From: Bacteroidota bacterium
GTDB taxonomy: Bacteria; Bacteroidota; Ignavibacteria; UBA10030; SZUA-254
Direction: 5' to 3'
NCBI GenBank assembly: GCA_036522515.1
Contig: DATDFQ010000056.1
Span: forward strand, 186,001 to 250,000
Length of the DNA stretch: 64,000 nt
In this document: positions 1-8,505 of the stretch, piece by piece
Position numbering within the stretch: position 1 is the stretch's first letter
Layout of the letters: each line of letters begins with the position of its first letter
Position numbers and translations under genes: made by a program
Notes under the pieces: model-generated
What the model was told of the DNA's origin: nothing
Database searches by the model: none
The model's input: only the letters and a program-made list of their open reading frames with translations

Positions 1-1003
1 GAAAAACCATTCCCGCATAAATGTAAATGGAGGCATCGGGCGTTTTGTAGACCGGATGGACGTGGCGAAAGATCGAAGGGAGCTGGTTGTTCTCGGCAAG
101 CGCGAACGTGAGGCGTGGCGCGCCGAGGATGTTGCCTCCGATGAGTCCCAATGTCGAGATCACCGCCCCCGCGGCAATCACCCGGGCGCCGGCCGGCCCC
201 ATGACCGCGGCCGCAAGCGCGGCGATCGGCCGTTCTTCCGAGGCCAGGCCGGGGAGGACCCCCGTGGCGACGAGCTGGAGAAGGAAGTAGACGGCGGCGA
301 CGACGAACACTCCGGCGATCAGGGCCCTCGGCACATTGGAACGGGGATCGACGGCCTCGCCCGACGGGATCGTCATGATTTCAAATCCTCCGAAGGCGAA
401 CGTCAGCAGGAAGAGCGAGCGCATGAAGCTTTCGGCCGGAGGAACGGTCTCCACGGCGAGGTTTTTCCCCTGGATGAAAAATAGGCCCACCACGACGACG
501 AGTACAAGCGGGAGGACCTTTGCGATGGTGATGAAGTCGACAGTGAGGGCGCCGTACCGAACACCCCGCACGTTGATGAAGGTGAGAACCGCCGTGAGAA
601 GCAGAAACACTCCCAACCGAACGGCCGGTGCGTTCATCCCGGGGATAAAATATCCGAGATAGAGCGTAAAGAGCCCGAAACTTGCCGCTGTCCCAGCCAA
701 CCGGGTAAGATAGACGATCCAGCCCACCTGGAACCCTGCGAATGGCCCGAACGCATGATAGGCGTACCGGTAGGGTCCTCCGCCTGATTCGAACCGGCTC
801 GATGCCTCCGCAAACGACAAGACGAATGTGAGTGTCACAACGGCGCAGGCGATGCAGGCGTACGGGCTGAGGGGCCCGAGGAGGCCCGCGATCACCGCCG
901 GGAGAAAGAAAATTCCGGCTCCGAGGATGCTGTCGATCGTCAGCGCGATCAGATCCCACCGGCCCATGGCGCGGGCGAGTCCGGCCGGATGCTCGAGCGT
1001 CAT
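1..1003 (-). CDS. APC-family amino acid permease, partial (C-terminus beyond left edge)
   Basis: The reverse strand reads open from an ATG at 1003 to base 1, giving 334 residues without a stop. The start is MTLEHPAGLARAMGRWDLIA, followed by the first-helix motif SILGAGIFFLPAVI typical of amino acid-polyamine-organocation permeases. Later landmarks are GGGPYRYAYHAFGP, a run of hydrophobic helices, FAFGGFEIMTIPSGE (the helix-6 region) and, close to the edge, LPSIFRHVHPVYKTPDAS, the usual APC loop before helix 9. It would be an inner-membrane amino acid importer or exchanger; the substrate cannot be read. The start overlaps the stop of the upstream hydrolase gene by ATGA, so the two are translationally coupled. 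Confidence 0.9.
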   Translation of the reverse strand, partial: MTLEHPAGLARAMGRWDLIALTIDSILGAGIFFLPAVIAGLLGPLSPYACIACAVVTLTFVLSFAEASSRFESGGGPYRYAYHAFGPFAGFQVGWIVYLTRLAGTAASFGLFTLYLGYFIPGMNAPAVRLGVFLLLTAVLTFINVRGVRYGALTVDFITIAKVLPLVLVVVVGLFFIQGKNLAVETVPPAESFMRSLFLLTFAFGGFEIMTIPSGEAVDPRSNVPRALIAGVFVVAAVYFLLQLVATGVLPGLASEERPIAALAAAVMGPAGARVIAAGAVISTLGLIGGNILGAPRLTFALAENNQLPSIFRHVHPVYKTPDASIYIYAGMVF

Positions 1004-1797
1004 TTCAGCCAGGCGAGAAAATGCAGGAGGTGGCGGTTGAACTCTTCGGCGTTTTCCAGGTTGCTCAGGTGTCCAGCGCGGGAAATGATGTGAAGCTCCG
1101 CGCCGGGTATTTTTTCCCGCATGGCGCTCGACGCGGCCGGCGGGGTGATGGTGTCGTTCTGACCGACGAGAATGAGCGCCGGGATGGTGAGCGTGAAGAG
1201 CAATGGGGTGGTGTCGGTGCGGGCTGCGAGCGCGAGGAGCGTCCCGGCTGCAGCGACGGGCGATGTCTGTTCGATCACCTGGCGGATCCCCCGCACCACC
1301 TCCGGGAGCCGTTCCGGAGTTTCGGGGTGAAACGCCGCGCGGAGAAAGGCGTCGGCGAACTTCTTCATGCCGTCCCTCTTCACGGACCGGGCCTGGGCCG
1401 CCCGGTTGACTTTCCCTTCATTCGTGTCCGGCTCGCTTCTCGTATCGGCGAGGATCACTCCCCTGAACCGGTCCGGGTGCCGTTCGATAGCGCGGAGAGC
1501 GATGTATCCCCCCATCGAGAGTCCGGCCACGACGGCTTTCGGGATCTTGAGATGGTCGAGCAGGCCGATCAGGTCGTCCACAAAATATTCGACCGAATAC
1601 TGCCCGTCTCCCGCGTCGCTCGCCCCGAAGCCGCGAATATCGTACGTGACGGCATAATATTGTTCCTTGAGGGCCTCCAGCTGGGGCATCCACATGCGGC
1701 GGTCGAACGGAAAGCCGTGGACAAAGACGACCGGCAGGCCGGCCCGGGGCCCGGAGACTTCATATTCAATCGAGATGCCGTCGGTCAGGAATTTCAT
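1000..1797 (-). CDS. alpha/beta hydrolase
   Basis: 265 residues with a complete alpha/beta-hydrolase layout: oxyanion strand VFVHGFPFD near residue 25, nucleophile elbow GLSMGG with Ser94, acid VGQNDTIT near residue 215 and catalytic His in RAGHLSN near residue 243. The length and the YDIRGFGASD strand resemble 3-oxoadipate enol-lactonase and related carboxylesterases, but no substrate-specific feature is visible, so I give only the fold family. It is the first gene of a two-gene unit with the APC permease (ATGA overlap). A family A repeat separates it from terC upstream. Confidence 0.88.
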   Translation of the reverse strand: MKFLTDGISIEYEVSGPRAGLPVVFVHGFPFDRRMWMPQLEALKEQYYAVTYDIRGFGASDAGDGQYSVEYFVDDLIGLLDHLKIPKAVVAGLSMGGYIALRAIERHPDRFRGVILADTRSEPDTNEGKVNRAAQARSVKRDGMKKFADAFLRAAFHPETPERLPEVVRGIRQVIEQTSPVAAAGTLLALAARTDTTPLLFTLTIPALILVGQNDTITPPAASSAMREKIPGAELHIISRAGHLSNLENAEEFNRHLLHFLAWLK

Positions 1798-1810
1798 GGG
1801 TTCCCCATCC

Positions 1811-1910
1811 TGTCATCCTGAGGGAGCGTAGCGACCGAAGGATCCCGGTCCACGAAGCGGGGAGATCCTTCGCTTCGCTCAGGATGACAACTCCCACGCT
1901 CAGGATGACA
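1811..1910. repeat. family A palindromic dispersed repeat, copy 1
   Basis: Imperfect inverted repeat. The left arm begins TGTCATCCTGAGGGAGCG and ends CGAAGGATC; the right arm is GATCCTTCGCTTCGCTCAGG plus ATGACA, ending at 1889. The left arm is the long form (extra GGAG and ACC) and the right arm the short form. A further fragment, GCTCAGGATGACA, follows up to 1910. It fills the gap between terC and the hydrolase gene. Confidence 0.9.
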
Positions 1911-1942
1911 TTTCAAGTGGTCAGGATGCCAAGGGTGATAGT

Positions 1943-2872
1943 TCACGGTTTCACCGCAGAAGCATTCTTTTCGGGCCGGAGGAGTGACGCCACTATGGCG
2001 ACCGACAGCAGAAAGAAGATGATCAGGAGGGAGACGTGGATCGGCACCTGAACCCACCGCTCGAGAAGCATCTTCGCACCGATGAACGCCAGGACGGCGG
2101 AGAGTCCGTACTTGAGAAACCGGAATTGCCCCATGAATCCCGCGACGAGGAAATAGAGCGAACGCAGACCGAGGACGGCGAAGATGTTCGACGTGAAGAT
2201 GATGAACGCGTCTCTCGTAATGGCAAAAATCGCCGGGATCGAATCGGTGGCGAACGCGATGTCTGTCGTTTCAATCGTCAGGAGGACGAGAAAGAGCGGC
2301 GTCATGCTCCGCTTCCCTCCGGTCCTGACGAAGAATTTCTTTCCCGCGTACTCCCGGGTGACGGGGAAAAACCTCCGGGCGAGGCGGATCAGGGGGTTGC
2401 GCTCGGGGTCAACCTGCGTGTCGCGCTGAATGGCGAGCTTCACCGCCGTGACGATCAGGAACGCGCCGAGGAGATAGAGGATCCAGTGGAATTGGGTGAC
2501 GAGCGCCGATCCGAGGAGGATAAAAACGGCCCGGAACACGATCGCGCTCAGCACTCCCCAGAAGAGGACGGCGTGATGCACCTCCTTCGGCACAGCGAAA
2601 TAGGTGAGGATCACGATGAAGACGAAGACATTGTCGACGGAGAGCGCTTCTTCGACGAGATAGCCGGTGAGATACTCGAAGGCTTTGCCGCTCCCCTGGT
2701 TGAGCCAGATGAAGAGGCAGAAGAGCATCGCCAGGAGGAACCAGACCGCCGTCCAGATTGCCGCCTCCTTCATGGACGGAAAATGCGGCCGCTTCTGGAA
2801 GACGCCGAGATCGAGAGCCAGCATCACCAGAACGACAACGATGAAGAGAACGAGAATAAAGGTGTCGCTCAT
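1943..2872 (-). CDS. TerC/Alx-family integral membrane protein
   Basis: 309 residues, almost entirely hydrophobic helices. It carries the TerC family signatures EEALSVDNVFVF (about residue 73), TIETTDIAFATDSIPA (about residue 200) and FTSNIFAVLGLRSLYF (about residue 228), with the conserved acidic residues in membrane segments thought to bind metal. The family (TerC, Alx, MeeF/MeeY) exports Mn2+ or supports metalation of secreted proteins; tellurium resistance itself cannot be inferred. The gene lies 71 bp downstream of citrate synthase on the same strand. That gap folds into a nested hairpin (2904-2945) but has no clear promoter, so co-transcription with gltA is possible. Confidence 0.92.
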   Translation of the reverse strand: MSDTFILVLFIVVVLVMLALDLGVFQKRPHFPSMKEAAIWTAVWFLLAMLFCLFIWLNQGSGKAFEYLTGYLVEEALSVDNVFVFIVILTYFAVPKEVHHAVLFWGVLSAIVFRAVFILLGSALVTQFHWILYLLGAFLIVTAVKLAIQRDTQVDPERNPLIRLARRFFPVTREYAGKKFFVRTGGKRSMTPLFLVLLTIETTDIAFATDSIPAIFAITRDAFIIFTSNIFAVLGLRSLYFLVAGFMGQFRFLKYGLSAVLAFIGAKMLLERWVQVPIHVSLLIIFFLLSVAIVASLLRPEKNASAVKP

Positions 2873-2903
2873 TGAGATGGCACTGCCTGATAGCCGGCGC
2901 CGG

Positions 2904-2945
2904 AGCTCAACACCCGCCCTGGGCTCTCAGCCCGCGGTTTGAGCT
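2904..2945 (-). promoter_or_regulatory. structured gltA-terC intercistronic region
   Basis: Perfect 7-bp inverted repeat AGCTCAA (2904-2910) / TTGAGCT (2939-2945) enclosing a second perfect hairpin, GGGCT-ctc-AGCCC (2921-2933). The outer arm includes the gltA stop codon. There is no T-run, so it is not a standard intrinsic terminator; it would be the leader of terC in a gltA-terC transcript. TerC genes often follow Mn riboswitches, but I could not match that consensus here. Confidence 0.5.
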
Positions 2946-4308
2946 ACGATTTTTTTTCTTCGGTACGCTTTCCCATCATCACATAGTCCCGCATGCCCGG
3001 ACCGAGGTAGATCTGACGGGGCCTCGCGATCTTCTGCTCCGGATCGAGCAGCATCTCCTCCCATTGCGCCACCCACCCCGAAGTCCTGCCGATGGCGAAC
3101 AAGACCGGAAACATCTCGACCGGGAAGCCCATCGCCTGGTAAATCAATCCGGAGTAGAAATCGACGTTCGGGTAGAGTTTCCGCTTGATGAAGTACTCGT
3201 CCTGGAGCGCGATGTGCTCGAGCTCGAGGGCGATGTCGAGCTTCGGGTTTCGTCCCGTGACCTCGAACACCTCGTCGGCGAGCTTCTTGATGACCTTCGC
3301 CCTCGGATCGTAGTTCTTGTACACGCGGTGGCCGAAACCCATCAGGCGCCCCTTTCCCTCTTTCACCGACTTGATGAACCCGGGGACGTTATGCTTCGAG
3401 CCGATTTCGTCGAGCATCAGCAGCACGGCCTCGTTCGCGCCGCCGTGCAAAGGGCCGTAGAGGGCGGATGCGGCGGCCGCGGTGGCGGAGAACGGGTCAA
3501 CCTGCGAGCTTCCGACGCTTCGCATGGCGCTGGTGCTGCAATTCTGCTCGTGGTCGGCATGGAGAATAAAGAGGACATCGAGCGCGTGTTCCAGGACGGG
3601 GTCGACCTTGTACTTCAGTTCCGTCATCTTGAACAACATGTTGAGCAGGTTTCCCGCATAGGTCAGATCGTTATCGGGATAGACGTACGGCCTGCCGACG
3701 CTGTGGCGGAACGCGAAGGCCGCAAGCGTAGGCATTTTGCCGACGAGCCGGAAAATCTGCCTCTTCCTCGATTCGGGGTCGCTGATATCCTTCGCATCGG
3801 TGTAGAACGTCGAAAGGGCCCCCACGGCGCTGATCAGCATTCCCATCGGATGGGCGTCGTAATGGAACCCGTCCACGAACTTCTTGATGTTCTCGTGAAT
3901 CAGCGTGTGCATGACGATATGATTCGTCCACTGCTCGTACTGGGACTTTGTGGGGAGCTCTCCGTAAATCAGGAGGTACGCCACCTCGAGGTAGTTGCTT
4001 TTTTCCGCCAATTGTTCGATCGGATATCCGCGATACCGGAGGATCCCCTTGTCGCCGTCGATGTAGGTGATGCTGCTCTTGCAGGCGGCTGTATTGAGGA
4101 ATGCGGGATCGTAGGTCATCATCCCGAAATCCTCGTTCTTGAGCTTGATCTGGCGAAGGTCCATCGCCCGGATTGTCTCGTTCTCGATGGGGATTTCGTA
4201 CTGCTTTCCGTTGCGGTTGTCGGTGATCGTGAGCGTGTTTCGTCCGTTCATCGGTTGCGCGGTGCGTTGTTCCTGGCTGAGAGATGTGGGTGCGTCTTGT
4301 TTCGGCAT
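2944..4308 (-). CDS. gltA: citrate synthase
   Basis: 454 residues from the ATG at 4308, which has a good ribosome site (AGGAGA, 7 nt upstream); the frame stays open 25 codons further but lacks a site. Catalytic residues are clear: His288 in GPLHGGANEAV, His327 in GFGHRVYKNYDPRA and Asp383 in VDFYSGLIY. The long-form sequence with ILHADHEQNCSTSAMR and the N-terminal beta region indicate the hexameric type II enzyme of Gram-negatives, often regulated by NADH. It condenses acetyl-CoA and oxaloacetate at the entry of the TCA cycle. A short CCCGG/CCGGG hairpin (4333-4347) lies just upstream of the ribosome site. Confidence 0.97.
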   Translation of the reverse strand: MPKQDAPTSLSQEQRTAQPMNGRNTLTITDNRNGKQYEIPIENETIRAMDLRQIKLKNEDFGMMTYDPAFLNTAACKSSITYIDGDKGILRYRGYPIEQLAEKSNYLEVAYLLIYGELPTKSQYEQWTNHIVMHTLIHENIKKFVDGFHYDAHPMGMLISAVGALSTFYTDAKDISDPESRKRQIFRLVGKMPTLAAFAFRHSVGRPYVYPDNDLTYAGNLLNMLFKMTELKYKVDPVLEHALDVLFILHADHEQNCSTSAMRSVGSSQVDPFSATAAAASALYGPLHGGANEAVLLMLDEIGSKHNVPGFIKSVKEGKGRLMGFGHRVYKNYDPRAKVIKKLADEVFEVTGRNPKLDIALELEHIALQDEYFIKRKLYPNVDFYSGLIYQAMGFPVEMFPVLFAIGRTSGWVAQWEEMLLDPEQKIARPRQIYLGPGMRDYVMMGKRTEEKKS

Positions 4309-4437
4309 GTAAGATTCTCCTGAAAAATACAACCCGGCAACACCGGGAAGATTATTTGAAGAAATGTACGAATTTTTGTCCAAAGTTGCAGCCCTGGTTG
4401 TGACGGCGAGCGCACCCGCGGCGGAAACAAAAGCGGC

Positions 4438-5799
4438 TCAGCCGGAGAGATACCGGACAATTTGCTCCGAGATGTTCGATGCGCTGGAGACGCAGTCTCC
4501 CACAGCGATCCCTCCCCGGTAATTGCTGCAGATGAATGCGCCCCGAAAATTCTGCTCGAAACGATCGATGGCCCGGAGGACGCTCTCGTACCCCATGGTG
4601 TACTGCGGAATCGCATGCTCCCAGCGAGTGATCCGGGAGAAGAGAGGGTCCCCACGGATTCCCATGATCGATTGCAACTCCTTCAGGACGAGGCTCTTCA
4701 ACTGTTCGTCATCCAGCGAAACCAGGCCGGGCTGGCGGGCGCCCCCGACAAACGTCGTGAGCGCGACGCAGCCCTCCGGCGCACGCCCCGGGAATAACGC
4801 CGCCGACCAGATTGAGCCGAGGATCTGGCGGCCTTCCACCTCGGGAACCAGGAATCCGAAGCCGTCGAGGGGACGAGCGAGCTGATCCTGTTTGAATCCA
4901 AAAAAGACCGATGCCACCGGAGGGTAATAGATCGATTCCAGTTTCTTCGACATCTCGGGATCGATCGGCCGGATGATTGCGGCTGTCGCGGCGGCCGGAC
5001 TTGCGAGCACGACCGCGGACGCCTGGATCGATTCGGATGCGCCGTTCCTGCGGACGGTGACCACGTGAATCGGGTTGCGGCCCGCGCGCATCGGAATGAT
5101 CCGCTCCACCGGGGCGTTCAGAACGAGCGAATCTCCGAGTTCCGACGCTAGCGAGCGGGGCAGGGTTTGCATCCCGCCGGAAAATGTCAGGAGCCGCGAT
5201 CCGCCCGCCGGATTCTTTGAGCCCTTCCGCTCCCTTTTGAGCGCGAGCATTCCGCGGAACAGCCCGCCGTATTTCGATTCGAGGGCGTACATTTTGGGAA
5301 ACGCCGAGCGTATCGAGAGCGTCCGGGGGTCTCCGGCATAGACTCCGGCGACGAACGGATTGATCGCATAGTCCAGGAACTCCTTCCCGAGGCGTCGGGT
5401 CACGAACCCGGCCACCGATTCCTCTTCGGTCGCGCGGCCGACGAACGGTTCCTTCAGAATCCTGAGCCGGCCCTTGAGCGACCACAACCGTGTGACAAGG
5501 GCCGAGGAGGGAGTCATGGGGATCGCCCGCAGCTCCCCCTCTCTGAGGATATATCTGCGCGAGGCCGCCGGGTCGGCATAGATGCGTTGTTCGAGGATCC
5601 CGAGTTCGCTCAGGAGCTGCCCGAGGAGAGGCGTGGTCTCGAGGGCGCTGTTGGGCCCGGCTTCCACGAGCCAACCCTCTTCCCGGTCTGTCCGCATGGT
5701 GCCGCCCGGTTCAGAACCTTGTTCGAAGACAAGCACATCGAGACCCCGCCGCTTCAGCCAGTGCGCGGTGCATAATCCGGAGATCCCGGCGCCGGCCAC
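4438..5799 (-). CDS. hemY: protoporphyrinogen oxidase, FAD type
   Basis: About 453 residues. The Rossmann FAD motif AGAGISGLCTAHWLKRRGL starts the frame, followed by FEQGSEPGGTMRT, the PPO/CgoX signature. Later FINPFVAGVYAGDP-type sequence (INPFVAGVYAGDPRTLS) and a C-terminal GGIAVGDCV FAD loop support O2-dependent oxidation of protoporphyrinogen IX (or coproporphyrinogen). The start is uncertain. GTG at 5799 cuts into the first beta strand, which continues upstream as SLPVVV, so a CTG at 5841 preceded by GGAG may be the true start. It follows hemH in the same frame, immediately after the hemH stop. With HemF upstream, the protoporphyrin-dependent route is the likely pathway. Confidence 0.93.
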   Translation of the reverse strand: MAGAGISGLCTAHWLKRRGLDVLVFEQGSEPGGTMRTDREEGWLVEAGPNSALETTPLLGQLLSELGILEQRIYADPAASRRYILREGELRAIPMTPSSALVTRLWSLKGRLRILKEPFVGRATEEESVAGFVTRRLGKEFLDYAINPFVAGVYAGDPRTLSIRSAFPKMYALESKYGGLFRGMLALKRERKGSKNPAGGSRLLTFSGGMQTLPRSLASELGDSLVLNAPVERIIPMRAGRNPIHVVTVRRNGASESIQASAVVLASPAAATAAIIRPIDPEMSKKLESIYYPPVASVFFGFKQDQLARPLDGFGFLVPEVEGRQILGSIWSAALFPGRAPEGCVALTTFVGGARQPGLVSLDDEQLKSLVLKELQSIMGIRGDPLFSRITRWEHAIPQYTMGYESVLRAIDRFEQNFRGAFICSNYRGGIAVGDCVSSASNISEQIVRYLSG

Positions 5800-5892
5800 G
5801 ACGACCGGGAGCGATGCGCCGCCGCCGCGCGGGTGATTCAGAACTTCAGTCTCCGGAGCGTTCAGGAGCTCCTCCGCCCTGGCGTAAGACGT

Positions 5893-6870
5893 TCAGACAT
5901 TCTTGAGGACAAGGTCAGCCAGACACTGGATGAACTTCGGATGGTCGTTCAAGGCAGGCATCATTTCGAACTGCTTTACGCCGAGCTCCATCGCTTCTTC
6001 CCGTGCTTCGATATCGATTTCATGGAGGGTTTCGATATGTTCGGTGACAAAGGCGACCGGTATGACAAGGAAATGTTTTCGTCCGCGTGACGCCAGCTCG
6101 CGCAGGGTATCGGGGAGGGAAGGTTTGAGCCATTCCGCCGGGCCGACCTTGCTCTGGTAGCAGAGCGTATGGGGAGAGCTCCATTTCCCGCTTTCGACGA
6201 CGAGAGCGACCGTCTCGCCGATCTGCCTCTCGTACGGGTCGCCCCCCTCCACAAGCTTGACCGGCACGCCGTGGGCGCTGAAAATCAGGTCGACATCTTC
6301 CGGCCGAACGGAGGCGAACCTGGGATACACCTGGTTGATTCTCTCCACGATTGCAGAAACATAGAGCGGATGGTTGTGATAACAGCAGACGGTCTCCGTC
6401 GGGACGGAGGTGTAGCCGTGCACGGCGCACTGCCGGTCCCACTCCCGCAGGCTCGACGCGGTTGTCGCGACGGAGTATTGGGGGTAGAGGGGGAGGAGGA
6501 TAATCTTCCGGAGCTCTTCGTCTTTCATCCGGACTATCGCCTCCTCCGCGAGGGGATGCCAGTAGCGCATCGCCACATGGACGGAAACCGGAAGGTGCCG
6601 TTTGAGCTCGGCCTCAAGGGCGCGCGCCTGGGCCGCGGTCAGATCGACGATCGGGGACTTGCCGCCGATCTCCCTGTAGCGCCCGGCGACCTTCCCGGCC
6701 CGTCTCGAAGCGATGAACCGGGCAAGCGGTTTTCTGGCGAGAAAGGCGCCGGGAAAGTTTATGATGTCGGGATCGCAGAAGAGGTTATAGAGAAACGGCT
6801 CGACAGCCTCGAGCGAATCGGGCCCCCCGAGTTGAAGGAGCACAACGCCGACCTTTGCGTCCGGTCTCAA
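5893..6870 (-). CDS. hemH: ferrochelatase
   Basis: 325 residues if translation starts at the TTG at 6870, which overlaps the hemF stop (TTGA). The frame is open far upstream, but that extension is antisense-like arginine-rich sequence inside hemF, so I exclude it. The class I ferrochelatase core is visible: VVLLQLGGPDS at the N-terminus, LPLYPQYS, the catalytic FSAHGVPVK with His200 and, near the C-terminus, FVTEHIETLHEID carrying the conserved Glu residues. The protein inserts Fe2+ into protoporphyrin IX. It has no cysteine cluster of the [2Fe-2S] type at its C-terminus. Confidence 0.93.
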   Translation of the reverse strand: MRPDAKVGVVLLQLGGPDSLEAVEPFLYNLFCDPDIINFPGAFLARKPLARFIASRRAGKVAGRYREIGGKSPIVDLTAAQARALEAELKRHLPVSVHVAMRYWHPLAEEAIVRMKDEELRKIILLPLYPQYSVATTASSLREWDRQCAVHGYTSVPTETVCCYHNHPLYVSAIVERINQVYPRFASVRPEDVDLIFSAHGVPVKLVEGGDPYERQIGETVALVVESGKWSSPHTLCYQSKVGPAEWLKPSLPDTLRELASRGRKHFLVIPVAFVTEHIETLHEIDIEAREEAMELGVKQFEMMPALNDHPKFIQCLADLVLKNV

Positions 6871-7745
6871 ATCCAGTCTCTCGGTTCCCTGAGGACGTTC
6901 AGGAGTTCGGCCTCGCGCGATCCGGGTTCCGGTTCGCTGCAGTAATCCCACCTCGCCTCCGGGGGGAGGGAAACAAGGATCGACTCGATGCGGCCCTGCG
7001 TCTCGAGCCCGAAGAGAGTCCCCCGGTCGTAGAGGAGGTTGAATTCGACATAACGTCCCCTCCGGAGAAGTTGCCACTTCTTTTCGGCCGGCCCCCAAGC
7101 GTCGGATTGCCGCCGCCGGAGGATTGGAAGATATGCGGTCAGGAACTGGTCCCCGAGGTCGGTGACGAAGAGAAAGAATCGGCCGGGGTTGTCGCGCCGG
7201 TAGTCGAAGAAGATTCCCCCGACCCCCCGCGTTTCCTGCCGGTGCCTGATAAAAAAGTATTCGTCGCACGCCCTCTTGAACAGAAGGTGCCAGCCGGAGT
7301 CGTGCCTGTCGCACACGGCCTTCATCACTCCGTGGAAATGGGCGACGTCTTCCTCGTGCAGGTAATTTGGAGTCAGGTCGGCGCCCCCTCCGAACCATGC
7401 GTCGCCGTTCGCGAGTTCGAGGTATCGAAGGTTCATGTGGACGGTCGGGATCATGGGGCTGACCGGATGGAGGATGAGGGACACGCCGGTGGCGAAGACC
7501 GGCTGTGGATCGACGCCGAGCTTCGCGGCCATCGGAGCAGGGATCCCGCTCTCGACCGCAGAGAAGTTTACTCCCGCTTTTTCAAAGATCGCTCCGTTCT
7601 CGAGCACCCGTGTGACGCCCCCGCCCTTCTCCGGATGAGCCCAGCGGTCCTCCCGGAATTGTCCCTTCCCGTCAGCCTCAGCCAGGGCGGAGCAGATGGT
7701 ATTCTGAAGCGTTTCGAAGTATTGTTGGACGCGAAGTTTGAACAT
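6867..7745 (-). CDS. hemF: oxygen-dependent coproporphyrinogen III oxidase
   Basis: 292 residues, the family's usual length. Signatures: GGGVTRVLENGAIFEKAGVN, the substrate loop WFGGGADLTP (about residue 118) and RRGRYVEFNLLYDRGT near the C-terminus. It decarboxylates coproporphyrinogen III to protoporphyrinogen IX using O2 in the cytoplasm, and implies an aerobic branch of haem synthesis. The stop overlaps the probable TTG start of hemH. Upstream, about 300 bp of repeats separate it from the bacterioferritin-like gene, so it may be expressed unequally with the rest of the cluster. Confidence 0.96.
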   Translation of the reverse strand: MFKLRVQQYFETLQNTICSALAEADGKGQFREDRWAHPEKGGGVTRVLENGAIFEKAGVNFSAVESGIPAPMAAKLGVDPQPVFATGVSLILHPVSPMIPTVHMNLRYLELANGDAWFGGGADLTPNYLHEEDVAHFHGVMKAVCDRHDSGWHLLFKRACDEYFFIRHRQETRGVGGIFFDYRRDNPGRFFLFVTDLGDQFLTAYLPILRRRQSDAWGPAEKKWQLLRRGRYVEFNLLYDRGTLFGLETQGRIESILVSLPPEARWDYCSEPEPGSREAELLNVLREPRDWI

Positions 7746-7779
7746 CTATCTCATTTGGAAGTGTCATCCGGGCATTGGG

Positions 7780-8042
7780 AGCCGCGACCCTCAGGTCGCG
7801 GGCTGTTGAACGCAGCCTGAAGGCTGCGGCTACCGATTTTTCATCCTCATTCTCGTTCCGGCGCAGAGCGCCGGGGTATGCGTTCCCACGCGGAGCGTGG
7901 GAACGAGAAAGAAATCCGTGCGGCGACCGGTAGGCGCGACCTTCAGGTCGCGTGCCGTCTATCTGTCATCCTGAGGGAGCGTAGCGACCGAAGGATCCCC
8001 GTCTACAAAGGGGAGAGATCCTTCGCTGCGCTCAGGATGACA
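7780..8042. repeat. repeat island between bacterioferritin-like gene and hemF (families B, C, B, A)
   Basis: The 304-bp gap holds no gene. In order: B units CCGCGACC/GGTCGCGG (7782-7801) and CGCAGCCT/AGGCTGCG (7811-7828); family C with CCGGCGC/GCGCCGG (7858-7874) and CGTTCCCACGC/GCGTGGGAACG (7881-7905), bracketed by TCTCGTTCC/GGAACGAGA; a B unit CGCGACCT/AGGTCGCG (7935-7952); and a family A element at 7964-8042 with long left and short right arm. All are palindromes able to form hairpins in the mRNA. Confidence 0.9.
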
Positions 8043-8049
8043 TTCTGTA

Positions 8050-8472
8050 TTACATCCCCCTCAGGATGCGATCGAGCTGCTCGGCGTGCCCGGTTTCTTC
8101 GACGATGAGTTCCTCGAGCTTGATCTTCAGGCCGATCTCGCCCGCTTCCTCCGCCTGCATCGTGCGTTCGCGGTAGTTCTGAATCACCTGCCGCTCCAGA
8201 GCGAGATCATATTTTAGCATCGCCTTCACGTCCTTCGGCGATTTGTATTGAGTCGGGACCGTGGTCGGCTTTCCTCCAAGGGCTGCGATTTTTTCGGCGA
8301 GGAAAATGGCGTGCGCCATCTCGCCGGAGACCTCGGGCGTCAGAAATTCCCTCAATTCCTCTCCGTCCCACCCGGTGGCGGTCGATGTCTGGTAGAGATA
8401 GAGAATCGATGCGCCGAGTTCGTTGGCGAGATCCTGGTTTAATCCGTCGATGAGGGTTTTCTTATTTGTCAT
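8050..8472 (-). CDS. bacterioferritin-like diiron protein
   Basis: 140 residues, one four-helix ferritin-like domain. Candidate diiron ligands fall almost exactly at bacterioferritin positions: Glu18 (ANELGAS), Glu51 and His54 (SGEMAHAIF), Glu93 (LALERQV), Glu126 and His129 (EETGHAEQ). Met52 next to Glu51 coincides with the methionine that binds interface haem in classical Bfr. It is shorter than Bfr (about 158) because the C-terminal helix is missing, so a Bfr-like or Dps-like ferritin variant is also possible. Ribosome site AAGGAGG lies 8 nt before the ATG. It sits 33 bp after hemE inside the haem cluster, suggesting iron storage or supply coupled to haem synthesis. Confidence 0.8.
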   Translation of the reverse strand: MTNKKTLIDGLNQDLANELGASILYLYQTSTATGWDGEELREFLTPEVSGEMAHAIFLAEKIAALGGKPTTVPTQYKSPKDVKAMLKYDLALERQVIQNYRERTMQAEEAGEIGLKIKLEELIVEETGHAEQLDRILRGM

Positions 8473-8505
8473 GGAAATGCTCCTCCTTGGTGAATATGGC
8501 GGTGG

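Noticed and set aside
2873-2943. yybP-ykoY manganese riboswitch before terC
   Set aside because: The hairpin is real, but the conserved loop sequences of that riboswitch could not be found in the 71 bp available.
2872-4323. 483-codon plus-strand frame opposite citrate synthase
   Set aside because: Antisense of gltA, which has all catalytic residues on the minus strand.
6871-7398. N-terminal extension of ferrochelatase to 501 residues
   Set aside because: The extra 176 residues lie inside hemF in another frame and are Arg/Pro-rich with no similarity to the family; the ferrochelatase fold begins at the TTG overlapping the hemF stop.
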